DNA of 64,000 bases, from assembly GCA_025175895.1 (NCBI GenBank), contig JAKLTH010000287.1:1-64000 (forward strand), written 5' to 3'. The DNA is from Wurfbainia villosa. Taxonomy: Eukaryota; Streptophyta; Magnoliopsida; Zingiberales; Zingiberaceae. Made by a program: the position numbers and the translations under genes. The notes under the pieces are model-generated. The model searched no databases and had not been told where the DNA came from. It saw only the letters and a list, made by a program, of their open reading frames with translations. Shown piece by piece: positions 1-12,441 of this stretch; the first letter of the stretch is position 1, and the number at the start of each line of letters is the position of its first letter.

Positions 1-260
1 TTTCCCAAAATCTAATCTTCAAATTCAATTTAATTAACTCTCCGCAATTTTCAGTTTATCATCTACAGATAACATATATGGAGATTTATCTATAATTATA
101 GAAAATCCACTTTTCAGTCTTAGTAGCTCTAACACTAATAACAATGTTATCGTACATATAAAAAATGAGATTGCAATAGTATAGAGAAACTTGTGCCAAA
201 ATAGATGGTTACAGGAAAAGCCAAAAATACTACAAAATTCAACCACGTTGTTCTAATTAC

Positions 261-3200
261 CATTAGTTTTTTGTATGCCATCTCAACTAGTTTGTCCATT
301 GCAAGCTGCTCAAGTTTTCTGTCAATTGAAAAACAAAACTTTTAGTCATAGTAGATGAAGAACTAGATTGTAACAAGAAAAGCATAGAGTTGTAACCTCT
401 CTTCAGTTTCTTTAGCATCCTGAATTTCTTTCTCTAATTTGCTCAGCTGATCTTTCTTTTGCCTCACCTATTAAAGAAACTCAATGTTAGAATAGTAACT
501 ATTGTCAAACAAAAGAACAAAGATTTAAAGAAAGTCTTGATATGTCACTATATAAAGAAAAGTGCATTGACCATTAAATAAATTTTGGTAAAAGCATGGC
601 TATGCAATCTCTAAGCTTTTCGACAAAACAACCATTATTCTTATCATCCACATGCATGAGGAGGTGGTCCAAAAAATATCTGCATGCCCAAAATCTAGCA
701 TCTGTAATCCATAATCATTTGCGAAATAAAAATATATTCCGGACATATAACCTGTTGAAACAGCCTCATCTGAAGTTCTGAAATGACCTTATCAATTTCT
801 CCATCCACGCCTTCAGAAAGATCCGGCTGTACAGATATAACAGAAAAAGTCAGTTTTATTATGTTCCTAAAAAAATTCGACTTTCTATAATTTCATAGAA
901 CAATCCTGCAGATTTAATATGCGTCGAAAGGGTGAGCAAAGATGTATCATTCCAAAATTTGTTTCTAATAGAGGTAATATTGTTAAATATGTAAAGAAGA
1001 ACTAGAGAAACTTAGGCTGTTTATAACATGGTCAATGGTCTTCATTAAGCTGCAGCTTCAAAATTGGAAGCAACAAGTCCTACGATTCAAATACAACAGA
1101 CGCAACCTAAGAATCTCTCCATATTTAGGTATTAATTCAGGTTCATTTTGTCTTCTAAATGGCTGCTTGCCAAGGAATATTTTGGCCAGATTGCCAGACT
1201 ATACAACAGTGCCAAGAACCAGACTTAAAGAAAATCCTCCAAATCTTGGGTAGCCAGACCAATTCAAATGGCTTCTACGTGAATGGAGATATTAAGGAGC
1301 TCTGTTGTTATGCAAGAGCGTAAGTGATTGCGGGTAACTTTTTTTTAGATCCTAAGGTTGGCTGGAGACTTAAAACAAGTTATTCTGGAAACTAATTCTT
1401 GTTTATATTGTTCTGTCTAGAATGTGAATTGGGAAAATATACATTTCCTTGAATTCTTACATTTGAATATCAAGATGCACATCTGCTAGTTTATTCTGAC
1501 ACATTTAAGATTGAAAGAATGGGTCTGTCTCTGTACAGGGGTAAAGGTTACCTAGGGTTATTCTCCTATGTGTTTCAGAGGCACAGATGGAAGTTGCCAT
1601 ATCAGTCCTTGAGCTAGAGAGATCAAGATGATCCTAGAACTAATTCTCTTGTTTTGGATAAAATTGTGTATTTGAAAGATGAGGAAATTTCACTTTGCCC
1701 TCCAGTAAATCCAAACATTTCCATTGTACTCGCTGAACATAAACAAATTACTTTTTATCCCCAAAATCTTTTTGAAAACGGTCCACTTTGCCCCTTCTGT
1801 AGGACTTTGACAGGTCAAGCATATGAGGAAACACTCCAAGGTATTTCGAACATTTTGGATAACATCATCTCTATCACCCATTCAGAAGATGAGGAAACAC
1901 TCCAAGGTATCTCAAAAATCATTTCACATTGCCCTACCATTTTTTTTTTTAAACCATTTCATTATAGCCTCCAATTTTTTATTTTTTTTTTAAATCATTT
2001 TGCTTCACCCTCACAAATTTCTGATACCATTTCATTTAACCATTCCAAATTTTTTACAGTTCTTTCACTTTACTTCCACACTTCTGTAAACAATTTCACT
2101 TTGCCATTGTCTACTTTCTTAACCTAACAAAGTTTGGTGGAGATGGCAAAGTGAAACAATTTCAAAAGTTTAGGCGTAGATGTCAGTTATTAAATTCTAA
2201 CGAGTCAAGTGAAAAAGTGGAATATTCTCAAAGAAGCTATCCCTGACAACCCATATATTTGTTTATTCTAATAAATTTGGACTAGTGGAACATGAGGATG
2301 ATGCCATTGCATCAGCTTATTATCAGAACAAGTGTTTAAAGGATCCCTTTTTAGGTTCTCTAGGAAAGTGTCATCCAAATTCAAACTCCCAAGTATTCCT
2401 GATATCAAATAGATCATTAAAGTCAAAACTACAATTGACCCTATAACTCTAATTAGAAACAAATTTGTTCATATCATTATCATATGTTACTCGCTTTAAG
2501 CCATATCCAATACCATCTTAAATTACTTAGAAAGACCCCATTGTGATTAATTGTGTGCAGAGATAGATCAATGACCAGATGTCTTCTAAAATTGTTGACC
2601 ATCTTAAATTACTTAGAAACCATTGTGATTAATTGTGTGCAGAGATAGATCAATGACCAGGTGTCTTCTAAAATTGTTGACCTTGCTAGGTTGCAGTATG
2701 GGAATGAATTAAGTTTCTAGAGATTCTGAGGCTTGTCTGATGAACTGATCTATCCATGTCAAGTTGATTTAAGGGCAATCTTTTGTTTTCTTGTACTAGT
2801 TTGTATTACAAAGATTATCCAGATATCAAAATACTTATTTGCTGGACTTAATGACGTAGATAGAAATAAAAATAGATTCAGGGATTGGATTGTTAAAGGG
2901 TGTTTTTAGATAAGCAACAGATACGCTCAAATAAGAATGGGGATAAAAGCATTAGGCATCAACTGTTCTTTTTTGTTGGATATGACCATTCTATTTCTAT
3001 TCCTCGTAGCAGAAACAACTTTCTACACATTCTCTCTCTACTGCTTCTTATAACATTCATATCCTCAATAAAAAGTTAATTAAATAGTTTCAGTACATGT
3101 TGGCAAAGTGAAAGAAGTGAATGGAAAGATCTACAGTTGTGCGTATGCCATCATCATATGAATATACAAACAATAAAGAAAAGTCATGTTTAGTTGCTTA

Positions 3201-6200
3201 CCACTGTTTCTGGAAATAAGCCAATACTATGAAGCTCCATCAAGATCCTATCATCCAGAGGCATTTCCTCAAACTGACATCCATAGGAAGAACTGTTGCC
3301 CATTGCCTCATGCTGAGTGCAATTATTCTTCAGGTAATCAGAAAGAGGAACATTATCAGCTTTTAGGATAGCAGTATTTTCCACTAGCGGTTCATGACTA
3401 AACAAAAAATTTTGGATGTTCATGTGCTTGAAGTTGTTTGATGCTATAAATCCATCTCCCAGACTTCTTTTATGATTATTGTAATCAAGCTCCAAGTCAT
3501 CATCAATAACATGACTGTTAGAATCGGTATAAATATAATCACTCGAGTACAGTAACATCTCATCTTGGACGTCATTGTCAATCTTTTCAGCCTCATCTTC
3601 TGAAATAAAGGCTGAGAGAAGCCTTTGTGAGAGAGGAACCATTCTGTGGCACTTTCTCTTTGTCTCTGATCTTCCAACTGATGTTTTGTCAAGTTGTTTC
3701 CCATCAGATGAATATGAGGGCCCAAATGTTTTGTTGATTGGTCGAACTACATCTATTTGCTTACTAGCAAAAGAAGAGTGAGGTGAAGCCACATCACAAA
3801 CAATCTCAACCTGAAAAGAAAACAATTTAACTGGATGCTTCAATATGAGACTGAAGAAAATGTTATCCAAGCCAAAAAATGTCAATCCAAAACAACAACA
3901 GCATTGCAATACGACATTCATAGAAAATGGCAAACAAATGAGACACTCTCTGTGCTTGCAAATCCCTAAAAGCATCTAATGTGAGCATTAACAAGTGTTT
4001 TATTAATGAGTATAATGAAACAAAATTACACAGCCTGAAAATTAGATGTGGATACTGAAATACCTCATGATTAGCTTCAGGCAAGTTAGATAAACTTGCA
4101 TCTACCTCCTCAGCAAAATGTATCTGTGAGAAAGGTAGATTCAGTAACATGAAATTTTTAACCCTAATAAGGACAACTAATGTTGTACATATTGCAGCCA
4201 GTAACAAAATAAACACTAACCAGGTGCTTCACATAAGATATTTCCTCCAGTGTCGAAAATGCAAAAATAGGTTCCATTTTTTTCCAGAAAGAGCTAGAAC
4301 AGGCATTGCCTGGAAAGTGAGAAAAAAATTGAGGGAAACGATAAACCATAATGTAAATCCACTGGACACTGAAGGAAAACATAAGCTTAAACCTACAGTT
4401 AGCACTGCGAGCATCATTTGCAACTGCTAGTAAATCATCACGATCATCAATTGATGCTCCTACAAATTAATCAAATTAGAAGATCAGATGAAGATAATAA
4501 ATGGAAAACACCAGATAGTCACTAAATGGCACCAAATATGGAACCTGCTGATTCTGAGGAAATCATTATTTGAGGACGAGCATAAGCCTTTCGGTCAGAC
4601 ATTTTCTTTGAAGGAGGGCGGCCTATCCTACTGCATGCAGAAATGGTACAATTTTAATACTAAATGAATCCACAAGTAAAAAGTAGGAGAAAGATTTTAA
4701 TTCCTTAACAAACAAGTCTTAGACCTTTCATTCCTTTCAGGACCTATCTTTTTGTTCTTGAGTGGCTTAGTTGTATCAATACTTTCCATTTTTTCCTTTG
4801 CCAAAGGTAAACAAGTTTTTGACTGTGCTGAGCTTCTTCCACTCCTCCCCTGTCTCCTAACTCCATCTCCAATCTCTTCTTTTGGAGGAGTCTTGTTCTT
4901 CTTTGTAGGCAAAAGAAAACTTGATGCCTTAAGTTTGTGCACCATCCTCTAGCTCAAAACTATCATTTCCCTTATCCTTGAACTTGCTTTCAACAGCAGC
5001 TGATTCCTCGCTTTCTGACAACACAGAAGGGGAAAGGACATTATCGAGTTTCAGTTTACTGGACATGGCCCTAGGAACTAAAAGCCCACTGGTGTCCGTT
5101 GTTGTCATTCTGGCTCCAGCCTCAGAAGTTACATATCCTTCAGTTAAAAATTGAGCTTCATCCAAATTGGAGACGGGAGAAACAACATTAACCCTTCTTG
5201 TCCTAGAGATCTTTTGTGGCCGCTGACCACCCCATTGAGTTACAGGGGGAGATGATGATTCATTAGGTACAGATCGTTTGCGATTGGTCACGGTTGAAGA
5301 CTGAACTTTGTTCACGCCAGAAGCTTGTTCCCACCCATCAATGTTTCCAGATGAGCGAAGAAAACTAGGCGATGGATTCACTGAAGCACCTGAAACAGTC
5401 CTAGGTCCCCTTGATGCTTTTCCTTTTACCAAAGGACTTTGATTTCCAGCTTGAGCATCCTCTTGAACATTTAGCCTGATGTCATGATATACCAAGTTAA
5501 ACTTGCTGGATGCCAAAAAAGGGAATCGAAAGTAAATAAAAGAAGATTTTTATTTTTTAAAAAAGCAAAAATTCACTGCCTTCTTCCAAAAAGCCTTGAG
5601 CATAAAATTAATATGGAAACAACTCTCTTCTGAGAAGTGATATGAAATCTATTGAAAACATACTTATTGCCTCCTTTATGCAGCATTCGTTCATTGTCAA
5701 ATCCACTAGAAAATTCTCGTCTTTCATTAGGAACAGAACCACCATCTAGATCAATCTTAGGTGTGCCACGAGAGTTAGCAACACTAGGTTGTGAACAGCC
5801 ATCCATCTTGTTACTTAGTGTGGTTCCACTAGACAAACCAGGTCTGCAGGATTAAATTCAAGAAATTGTTAAATTTTCTAAATCCTGCTAAAAAGATAAA
5901 TTAAATTATGAAAATATTGATAATATAATATTATTGTTTATATTATTATTTAGCATGCATAGAATTTGAAGCTTATTGGATGCAAAAAATTCATTGCCTT
6001 TTATCAATTTAAACTCAAAAGAAGAATCCCATCCCAATTTCCTAGTCTTAAAAAAAAAGAAAAAAAATATGCAAATCATAAAAAAACAAGCAAATATGAC
6101 CTCAATTTTCATCATGTTAGCTAAATTTCACCATGCGTCTAAGACATTCTTTTAGATCAGTTACTCTAATAGCTAGAACCATTGTAACTAGGATTATAAA

Positions 6201-9200
6201 CCTGAATTTTTATCATTCAGAAATAAAATAACAGAACATCAACACTATACATCTTACATATCACTAACTGCACTAATATATTCAAACAGATAGATATTAA
6301 TACTCATAATTAAGAAAACAACAGAAATCTAAGGTACAAATTAGATAAGCTTTATTTATGTACTGACAGAAGAAACAATAAGACAATATGGAAATTATAT
6401 ATTTTGCTTAATGTTGTAGCTGGAAACAATTTCTAGCAACAAACTTATATCCAAACAGGCAAAACTTTTGCAAGATTATAATATGCAATCAGAAATGAAA
6501 CATATAAATTACAAGAAAACCTGAAATGAAAAACATGAATGGCATACATATCAATTAGTTCCTAGAGAAATTAAAGAAAAACAAACCTAAAATTTTATAG
6601 CTTCTTAAACAATTGCAAAAAGGTTCAAAATTGCAATAATTCCCTTGTGTAGTTAACCAATGCAAGAAAAATGAAAACTTCATGCACTGCTAAAGAATTT
6701 ATTAGATACATAATTTGCCTTTTACAAACTGTAAGTTTCTTCTCTAGATAAAATATGTACAAGGTAATAACTTAAATCCAGATACAGAAACAAGTATGCA
6801 AAAAGCCTTTGCATTAAAATTCAAAATGACTACTTCCTTGAGGGGTTGACTCTTTATGTTTGAGGCTTTGATTGGACTCTTGTAAGTAGAGTTGCTCTAT
6901 ATCAGCCAGAAATTATATGTTTGCTCTTGTTAGCTAACTAGCATAAATAAGTTCTGAAGAAACTAACATATTGCTAGGCCTTCCTGTCTCAATTTATAAA
7001 GGATGTTAAGCTTGCAAAATGACTAAAGGATCTAAAGGACATTCTCCATGATAATACCTGAATGCAATGCCATCAGAGGACCGCATACGGGATTCATTGC
7101 TAGGTCTCTGTTGTATTGACTTAATCTCTCTATCACTTTCCATCACTCTATTAAGGCCAACAGAACGTTTTCTTTTCATTTTTTTGTCCCATCCATCACC
7201 CATTGGGGGGAGTCCACACATCTTTTCTTCTGAAGGAACAGATCCTCCATTACAACCCCGGAGCATAGTTTTATCCTTCTCAAAGAGCAAATTTCTGTCC
7301 TTTTCCAGCACAGCTTGCCGTGCCGGAATCGCACCACGAACTTCTGACTGATGGACAAAAGGAAAAAAACTGTCATTTATATATCATAAGTCAGATCTTC
7401 ATACTAGTGTAATCACCATAATTGTTTTTAGATGCAGATAAAAGAGGTGCATTATTAGTGTGATATTAGACACTTAAAGCATCATAACATGAGAATCAAA
7501 ATTAGTTTTAGAAAGTGAAAGTCTTTAGAAGGGAAGGGAAGTCTTGATACAATGGTAAAATTGTGACTGTGTGACCTGAAGGTCACAGGTTCAAGTCACA
7601 AAAACGACTTCTTGCAAAGCAGAATAAGATTACATGCAATAGATCATTCCTCAGAACCCCACATTAATAGGAGTCTCATGCACCAAATTACCCTTTTTAG
7701 TGTAAGTCTTCAAAAGAACTCTAGCTAATGATGTCTAAAAAGTTTGTGGATAAGATATTTAAAATATTTGATTCCAATTAATTATCATTTTTAAACTTTA
7801 CGAAGCAAGAAAATCAGTAGCTTTGATCAAGAAAACCTTGAGAAGAAATACAAACCCGTACTTCCGCCATTGAGGAACGAATCCGCTTGTTAGGTACTGC
7901 ATTCTTTCTGTCCTCCAGTCTAGGACTTGCAAGTTCAGTTGGGCTTTGATGAGTCTGACTTCCCATCTTCACTGGGTTTGATGTGCCTGATTTGTCATTT
8001 GACTGATCTGTTCTTTGTCGTCTTCGTGAAACTAAATTGCGATACCTGTCCAACTTCACAACCGAGTCGTGCAACAACTTTGATCTCTCCCTGGTCAAAG
8101 CATAGTTAAGTCTCACTGATAGCTACCATCATTCTATCTTACAGAACTAAAGTAGTTATTCAACCTTGAATAAACAGTTTGGTGCACTTTCCATCATTAA
8201 CAAGCTAACATGCTAAATATACAATAGATAAGGTGCTTGAATGTTTATTATATATTTTAAAATGGGCAATTTATCAAAGGCGCACTCAGAGTTTGAGATT
8301 TCCCAAAAGGCATACCATAGTTTGAGATTTACCAAAGGATGCACCTATTTCTTGTATTACTCCTCCACTAAAGTCCAAATTTTTGTGGGGTTGATTTTGA
8401 AAAATCAGCACCAAAGTACTGATTTTTGAAAATCAATACCATTATAGTGCTAATTTCGAAAAATCAACACCACTTAATGTTGATTTTTAAAAATCAGCAC
8501 CATAATAATGTTGATTTTCAAAAATTAATATTAAGTGGTGCTTATTTTTCCAAATCAATACCACAATGGTATTGATTTTCGAAAATCAGCACCGTAATAA
8601 TGCTGATTTTCAAAAATCAACACTAAGTGATGCTGATTTTTCGAAAACAACACCACAATCAGTATCACTATGATTTCAAAATTTTTGAACACCGTATGAG
8701 ACTCAAAAGTAAGGTTATACACCTTTTATATTCTCAAGATTCTCCTCTTCCATTTCATGTTTTGTTTTCAAATTTTTAAATTCTATAGGTCCATCAATGA
8801 GTTTCGACTAAAACTCATTGATAAATTCTTAACTCTGATTGAACTCAATTCAAGTCCAGTAGATTTCTACAATGACCCTGAATTCAACCGTGTCTTAAAG
8901 TCTCAACTTCAAAGTTTTCCTAGTCATACACAGTATGTTTTTTAAAATTCAGCCTTTGTGACAATTGACACATACACATAACTCCATATAGGAGATTCAG
9001 AATTAAGGATGCATATCATATCTACCTTCTCTATACTTTCCTCTTCCACTCTATGTCCAGATTTTATGATTTCAAATCTTCTAGGTTCATCAATGAATTT
9101 TAGCCAAAATTCATCGATGGTCTTAGTCAATTCTGATTAGACCCAATCTAAATCTGATTTGTTTCTGTAGTGTTCCTTAGTTATATTGTGGCCAAAAGTT

Positions 9201-10619
9201 CAGCTTTAAAGGTATCTTAACCTTGCATAGCCATAATGATATTCAAAGGGTGTATTAAAGGTTTTGAATTTTTAACAAGTTGTGCACAACTAAGATGTCC
9301 TTAAAGATGAACTTTTGGCCACAGTGGAACTAAGGAGCACTGCAAAAATATATTAGATTTGGATTGGGTCCAATCAGAGATGACTAAAGCCATTAATAGG
9401 TTTTGGTCAATACTCATTGATAAACCTAGACATAGAGTGAAAAAGGAAAGTATAGAAAATGTACATATGGTATGCAACTTTGATTCTGAACTTCTTATGT
9501 GAAGTGATGGATATGTGTCAATTAACACAAAAGCTGAATTTTAAAAGCCATGATGTGCATGACTAGAAAGACTTCGAAATTGAAACTTTAGGGCACGGTT
9601 GAACTCAAAATCACGCAGAAATCTATCAAACTTGAATTGGATTCAATCAAAGCTGGCTAAGGCCATCAATGGATTTTGATAGAAACTTATTGATAGACTT
9701 ATAAAATTTAAAATTTTGAAAACGGGACATGAAATGGAAGAGAAGAGTTTTGAGAATATGTAGAAGGTGTGCAACCTTACTTTTGAGTCTCATACAGTGT
9801 TCAAAAAATTTAAAATCATAGTGATACTGACTGTGGTACTGATTTTGAAAAATTAGCACCACTTTAGTATTGATTTTGGAAAATCAATACTATTATGGTG
9901 CTGATTTTTGAAAATCAATACCATAGAATTTTGGACTTTAACAGATGAGTAATGTAGAAAATTGGTGCACCCTTCGGTAAATCTCAAACTATGGTACACC
10001 TTTTAGGAATTTCCAAACTCTGAGTGTGCCTTTTGGTAAATTGTCATTTTAAAATAATTCCAGTCCAAACTATTTGCATCTACAGTCTAAAGTAGTACAA
10101 GGTTTGCACAAACTATCTACCATAGAATGCAAGTTACATGCAAGATATGCATGGAAAGGCTGCGAGATAAATAATCTGACTGCCAACCAATGAAGAATCA
10201 GAAGAGTACCGTGCTCTGTTTGATGACTCATATATACTTCCTTTCAAACGCTTTAGATCCTCTGGTGCAACGGGAGGGATTGGCCTTGACTGTGCAGATC
10301 CAAAAGTGTGATCCTCCACTGTGACACCCAACACTCGTCTTATTTCAGTGCGAGAATACTTTTGCTCGCCCAATGAAAATATATCTAAGGGTAAATATTG
10401 TAACGCTGTAGGTATTTCTGATGAAGACGGTGCAATTCTCGAGGTACCAGGACCAGCAAAAAGACTTCTGTTCTCCAAACCCTCGCGGAAGCTTCCTGAC
10501 CTCTCTAAACCAGGACCTAAATGTGTACCACGCTGCCCATTTTGATAGGCAGGAGCAAAGTTCGGGCCATCCATACTGCTTGAAGCAGACTCTGTCCTCG
10601 TGCTTCCTGCCATTTTCAT
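261..10619 (-). CDS. Uncharacterised plant nuclear-type protein (At5g22450/At4g29790-like), 3' end outside window
   Basis: Function is not established. The protein belongs to a plant-only family of long, basic, low-complexity proteins, often labelled SRRM2-like. Thirteen coding exons were traced with GT/AG borders and matching phases: 10619-10210, 8090-7856, 7347-7058, 5843-5664, 5505-4725, 4630-4545, 4459-4397, 4309-4221, 4123-4064, 3810-3202, 826-752, 467-397 and 318-261. That is about 1,000 codons, and the gene continues left. Recognisable blocks are the N-terminal SGSFREG-type motif, ERSKLLHDSVVKLDRYRNL, the APRLEDRK...NKRIRSSMAEVR-like region, GDGVRRQGRSGR, GRPPSKKMSDRKAYARPQ, SFWKKMEPIFAF, PLSQRLLSAFI, and a coiled coil near the left edge (VRQKKDQLSKLEKE, LEQLAMDKLVEMAYKK). 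The first ATG (10619) follows a 5'UTR exon. Exon 5 contains an apparent 1-nt frameshift near 4930-4945. The downstream exon phases only work if that base is skipped, so the gene may be mutated or the base miscalled. Family assignment is from memory and fairly confident; function is unknown. Confidence 0.8.
827..3201 (-). other. Large intron of the minus-strand gene
   Basis: This 2.4-kb intron separates the exons ending at 3202 and starting at 826. It is AT-rich and has no coding block that I can place. It includes two close copies of a 24-bp phrase (gaggaaacactccaaggtat) at about 1826 and 1890, T-rich runs at 1940-1990, and the tandem duplication at 2514-2681. A 157-codon open frame at 1654-2127 on the plus strand is low complexity and not convincing. 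Confidence 0.6.
2514..2681. repeat. Two-copy tandem duplication (86 and 82 bp)
   Basis: Unit 1 (2514-2599) and unit 2 (2600-2681) both begin catcttaaattacttagaaa and both end ctaaaattgttgac. They differ by a 4-bp indel and a single substitution. The duplication lies wholly within an intron. Confidence 0.85.
5844..7057 (-). other. Intron without recognisable element
   Basis: This 1.2-kb AT-rich intron lies between the exons at 7347-7058 and 5843-5664. It has clear splice borders (CAG|GTATT and CTGCAG|ACC in gene orientation). I see no coding block or bounded transposon in it. Confidence 0.6.
7530..7703 (+). mobile_element. Au SINE (degenerate) in an intron
   Basis: The sequence starts gggaagtcttgatacaatgg (box A region) and has ggtcacaggttcaagtc, a box B-like motif, about 45 bp later. 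Conserved Au-SINE blocks follow, such as gcaatagatcattcctc. The order matches the tRNA-derived Au SINE known across angiosperms. A possible short target duplication (aagtctt) flanks it. It lies antisense in an intron of the minus-strand gene. Its body is diverged, so it is an old insertion. Confidence 0.7.
8264..10045. mobile_element. Long-TIR foldback element (MULE-like, non-coding) in intron 1
   Basis: The 1,782-bp element is one large imperfect palindrome. The left end reads gggcaatttatcaaaggcgc, and the right end reads gacaatttaccaaaaggcac when reverse-complemented. The arms stay complementary almost to the centre near 9,200-9,250, for example ggccaaaagttcagc at about 9190 against its complement at about 9308. 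A 10-bp direct repeat ATTTTAAAAT flanks it (8254-8263 and 10046-10055), a size that fits Mutator-like elements; that repeat is itself palindromic. The arms contain many copies of a roughly 30-bp module of the type ATTTTTRAAAATCARCACC. No transposase gene is visible. It occupies most of the first coding intron of the host gene. Confidence 0.75.
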
Positions 10620-11353
10620 CCTTGATAGACCATAAAACGATTACATCCCCATCTCCTTCCTGTGAATGCACACGTTCATCTTCTTCACACCTCTAACATT
10701 CCAAGACAAATTCCACAAACCACAGTCCAGGATTTCAAAAGCTACAACCTGCAAAGCCAAGTGCAATCTCTGTTATGAAGATTGAAACGTTTTCCCTTTG
10801 CTCCAAATAAAACCTTAACTATTCTAAGAGAGCATGGAACACACGCAACTCGACAGTTATGTTGCATAAGATAATCACAGACAACAGCGCCACCCCACAG
10901 AAGCAGAAACCAAACGAGCTCACTGACTACAAACTAATGGAACTATAACGAGAACCGGTGGCAATCCAACAACTTGAGTCAAATCTTCGAAGCAAAGGCA
11001 CGAAGTCGACTAGTCAATTTATCTGCAGACAAGCTACAGCTCGAGGGTGTAAAAGATGGAATACGCAGGAAAGACAACAATCGAAGCTAATCATGAGCTC
11101 AAAAAAATAATAATAAACAAAAAACAAATCTGACGGAAGAAAAGGAGTCGAAGGAGAAGAACCCTAATTGAGGAAGAAGACGCGATCTGGTCCCGGGGAC
11201 ACCAACCTATTGCGACAATTCCAGCTGTAATCCGGTGATCGCCGTGGTCAGCTGCCAGCATTCAGCGATCGGAAGCGATCGGAACGGAATTGGGCGAGAC
11301 GGTGACGAAATCGATAGCGAAGCGAAGCGAAGACCGAAGCGTCTAATATAAAA
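10620..11353 (-). promoter_or_regulatory. 5'UTR exon, 5'UTR intron and TATA box of the minus-strand gene
   Basis: Read on the minus strand, a TATA-like box (TTTTATATTAG) lies at 11353-11344, so transcription probably starts near 11315-11320. A leader exon ends at 11207 (CAATAG|GTTGGT). A 458-bp intron spans 11206-10749 and ends TTTGCAG. The second leader exon starts at 10748 and runs into the ATG at 10619. The intron ends are seen directly; the start site is inferred from the TATA spacing. Confidence 0.55.
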
Positions 11354-12156
11354 GGGGTTCGGATAAAATATTAAGGTGTGTATTAGAAATTAAATACAAT
11401 ATTATTTATCAGTAAATAAAAAGATTCTCCTTCACAGTTCATCTTTGTCACTCGGAAATATTTTCATTATTTATTTTTCTGTTCTTTAAAATTTAAAAAT
11501 TATATAATAATATATAAATAATCAGAAAATAAATAATAAAAATTTTCATAAATATTTACGAATGAATTATATAGAATAATATTTCTCTATCAATAATAAA
11601 AATATTCACAGGCTTTATAAGTTACTTTTTACAAGAACTTTTAATTTAACCCCTAATATTTAGGGATGTCTCACTTCGCCACTATTTGTTGAAAGGTAAT
11701 ATGGAGTTTGTAAAATATATAACTTTTAAAAATATATTGCATAAAGTTCTATGAACGAAGATATTATGTTATAAAATTTTTGGAAGCATCTATTTTTTTT
11801 ATCGTATCAGTTCTTGATTATTAGATAAAAATATTTTTATAATTTATGTTTTTTTATTTAATTATGAAATCGATAATGAAAAATATAAGTACATCATTTT
11901 TTTTCCTCCAATAATATTACATATATTTATTAGTGTTAGTATTAAAGTAAAGGATGCTAAAGCGAATTAATGTGATTTGAATACTCTCGTACTACTCCAT
12001 AATTATTAAGTCATTGACGAATAGCACTTTCTAAAATTCACTAAAATAAATTTTCTTCGACTGGTGGAAAAACATCCTTTAATAATTTTTTTTTCTTACA
12101 AATATATAAAACTAAGTACAAAATAATAGTAAAAAAAAGGAAAATAAAAATAAAAG
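11354..12156. other. AT-rich intergenic DNA
   Basis: This is very AT-rich sequence upstream of the minus-strand gene. I see no open frame, RNA gene or bounded repeat that can be supported. Confidence 0.6.
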
Positions 12157-12441
12157 AGCGTTTGGTATTTGTTTTCTTCTCCATTTTTTATTTTCATTTT
12201 CTATGAAAACAAAAAAACTTGTTTGGTTCGCGTTTTTCATTTTCATTTTCTAAAAAATAAAGGAGTGTTTTCTGAAAAATTGGAAAACGAAAAATAATCA
12301 TTTTCTGTTTAAATTTTCGTTTTCTAAAAGTAAAAGAGTATTTTCTGGAAAATTAGAAGAAAAAAAAATCGTTTTCTATTTTCTGAAAAACGAGAGAATA
12401 AAAATAGAAAACAAAAAATTCTCTACGAACCAAACACCCTC
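12157..12441. mobile_element. MITE with TIR GAG.GTTTGGT
   Basis: This roughly 285-bp element starts gagcgtttggtatttg and ends cgaaccaaacaccctc, forming imperfect terminal inverted repeats. The interior is built from ttttcattttctatgaaaac-type blocks and their complements, so the whole element can fold on itself. A related, diverged copy lies at about 30100-30344 in the opposite orientation. Superfamily not determined. Confidence 0.65.

Noticed and set aside
1654..2127. 157-codon open frame inside the large intron
   Set aside because: It is low complexity and Phe/Ser-rich, on the opposite strand to the gene, with no recognisable motif.
7540..7620. Possible tRNA gene (box A and box B words)
   Set aside because: Only the promoter boxes fit and the cloverleaf does not close; the downstream body matches a SINE.
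8400..8650. CRISPR-like spaced repeats (aaaatcagcacca units)
   Set aside because: The units are degenerate, have no unique equal-length spacers, and belong to the foldback element of a plant genome.
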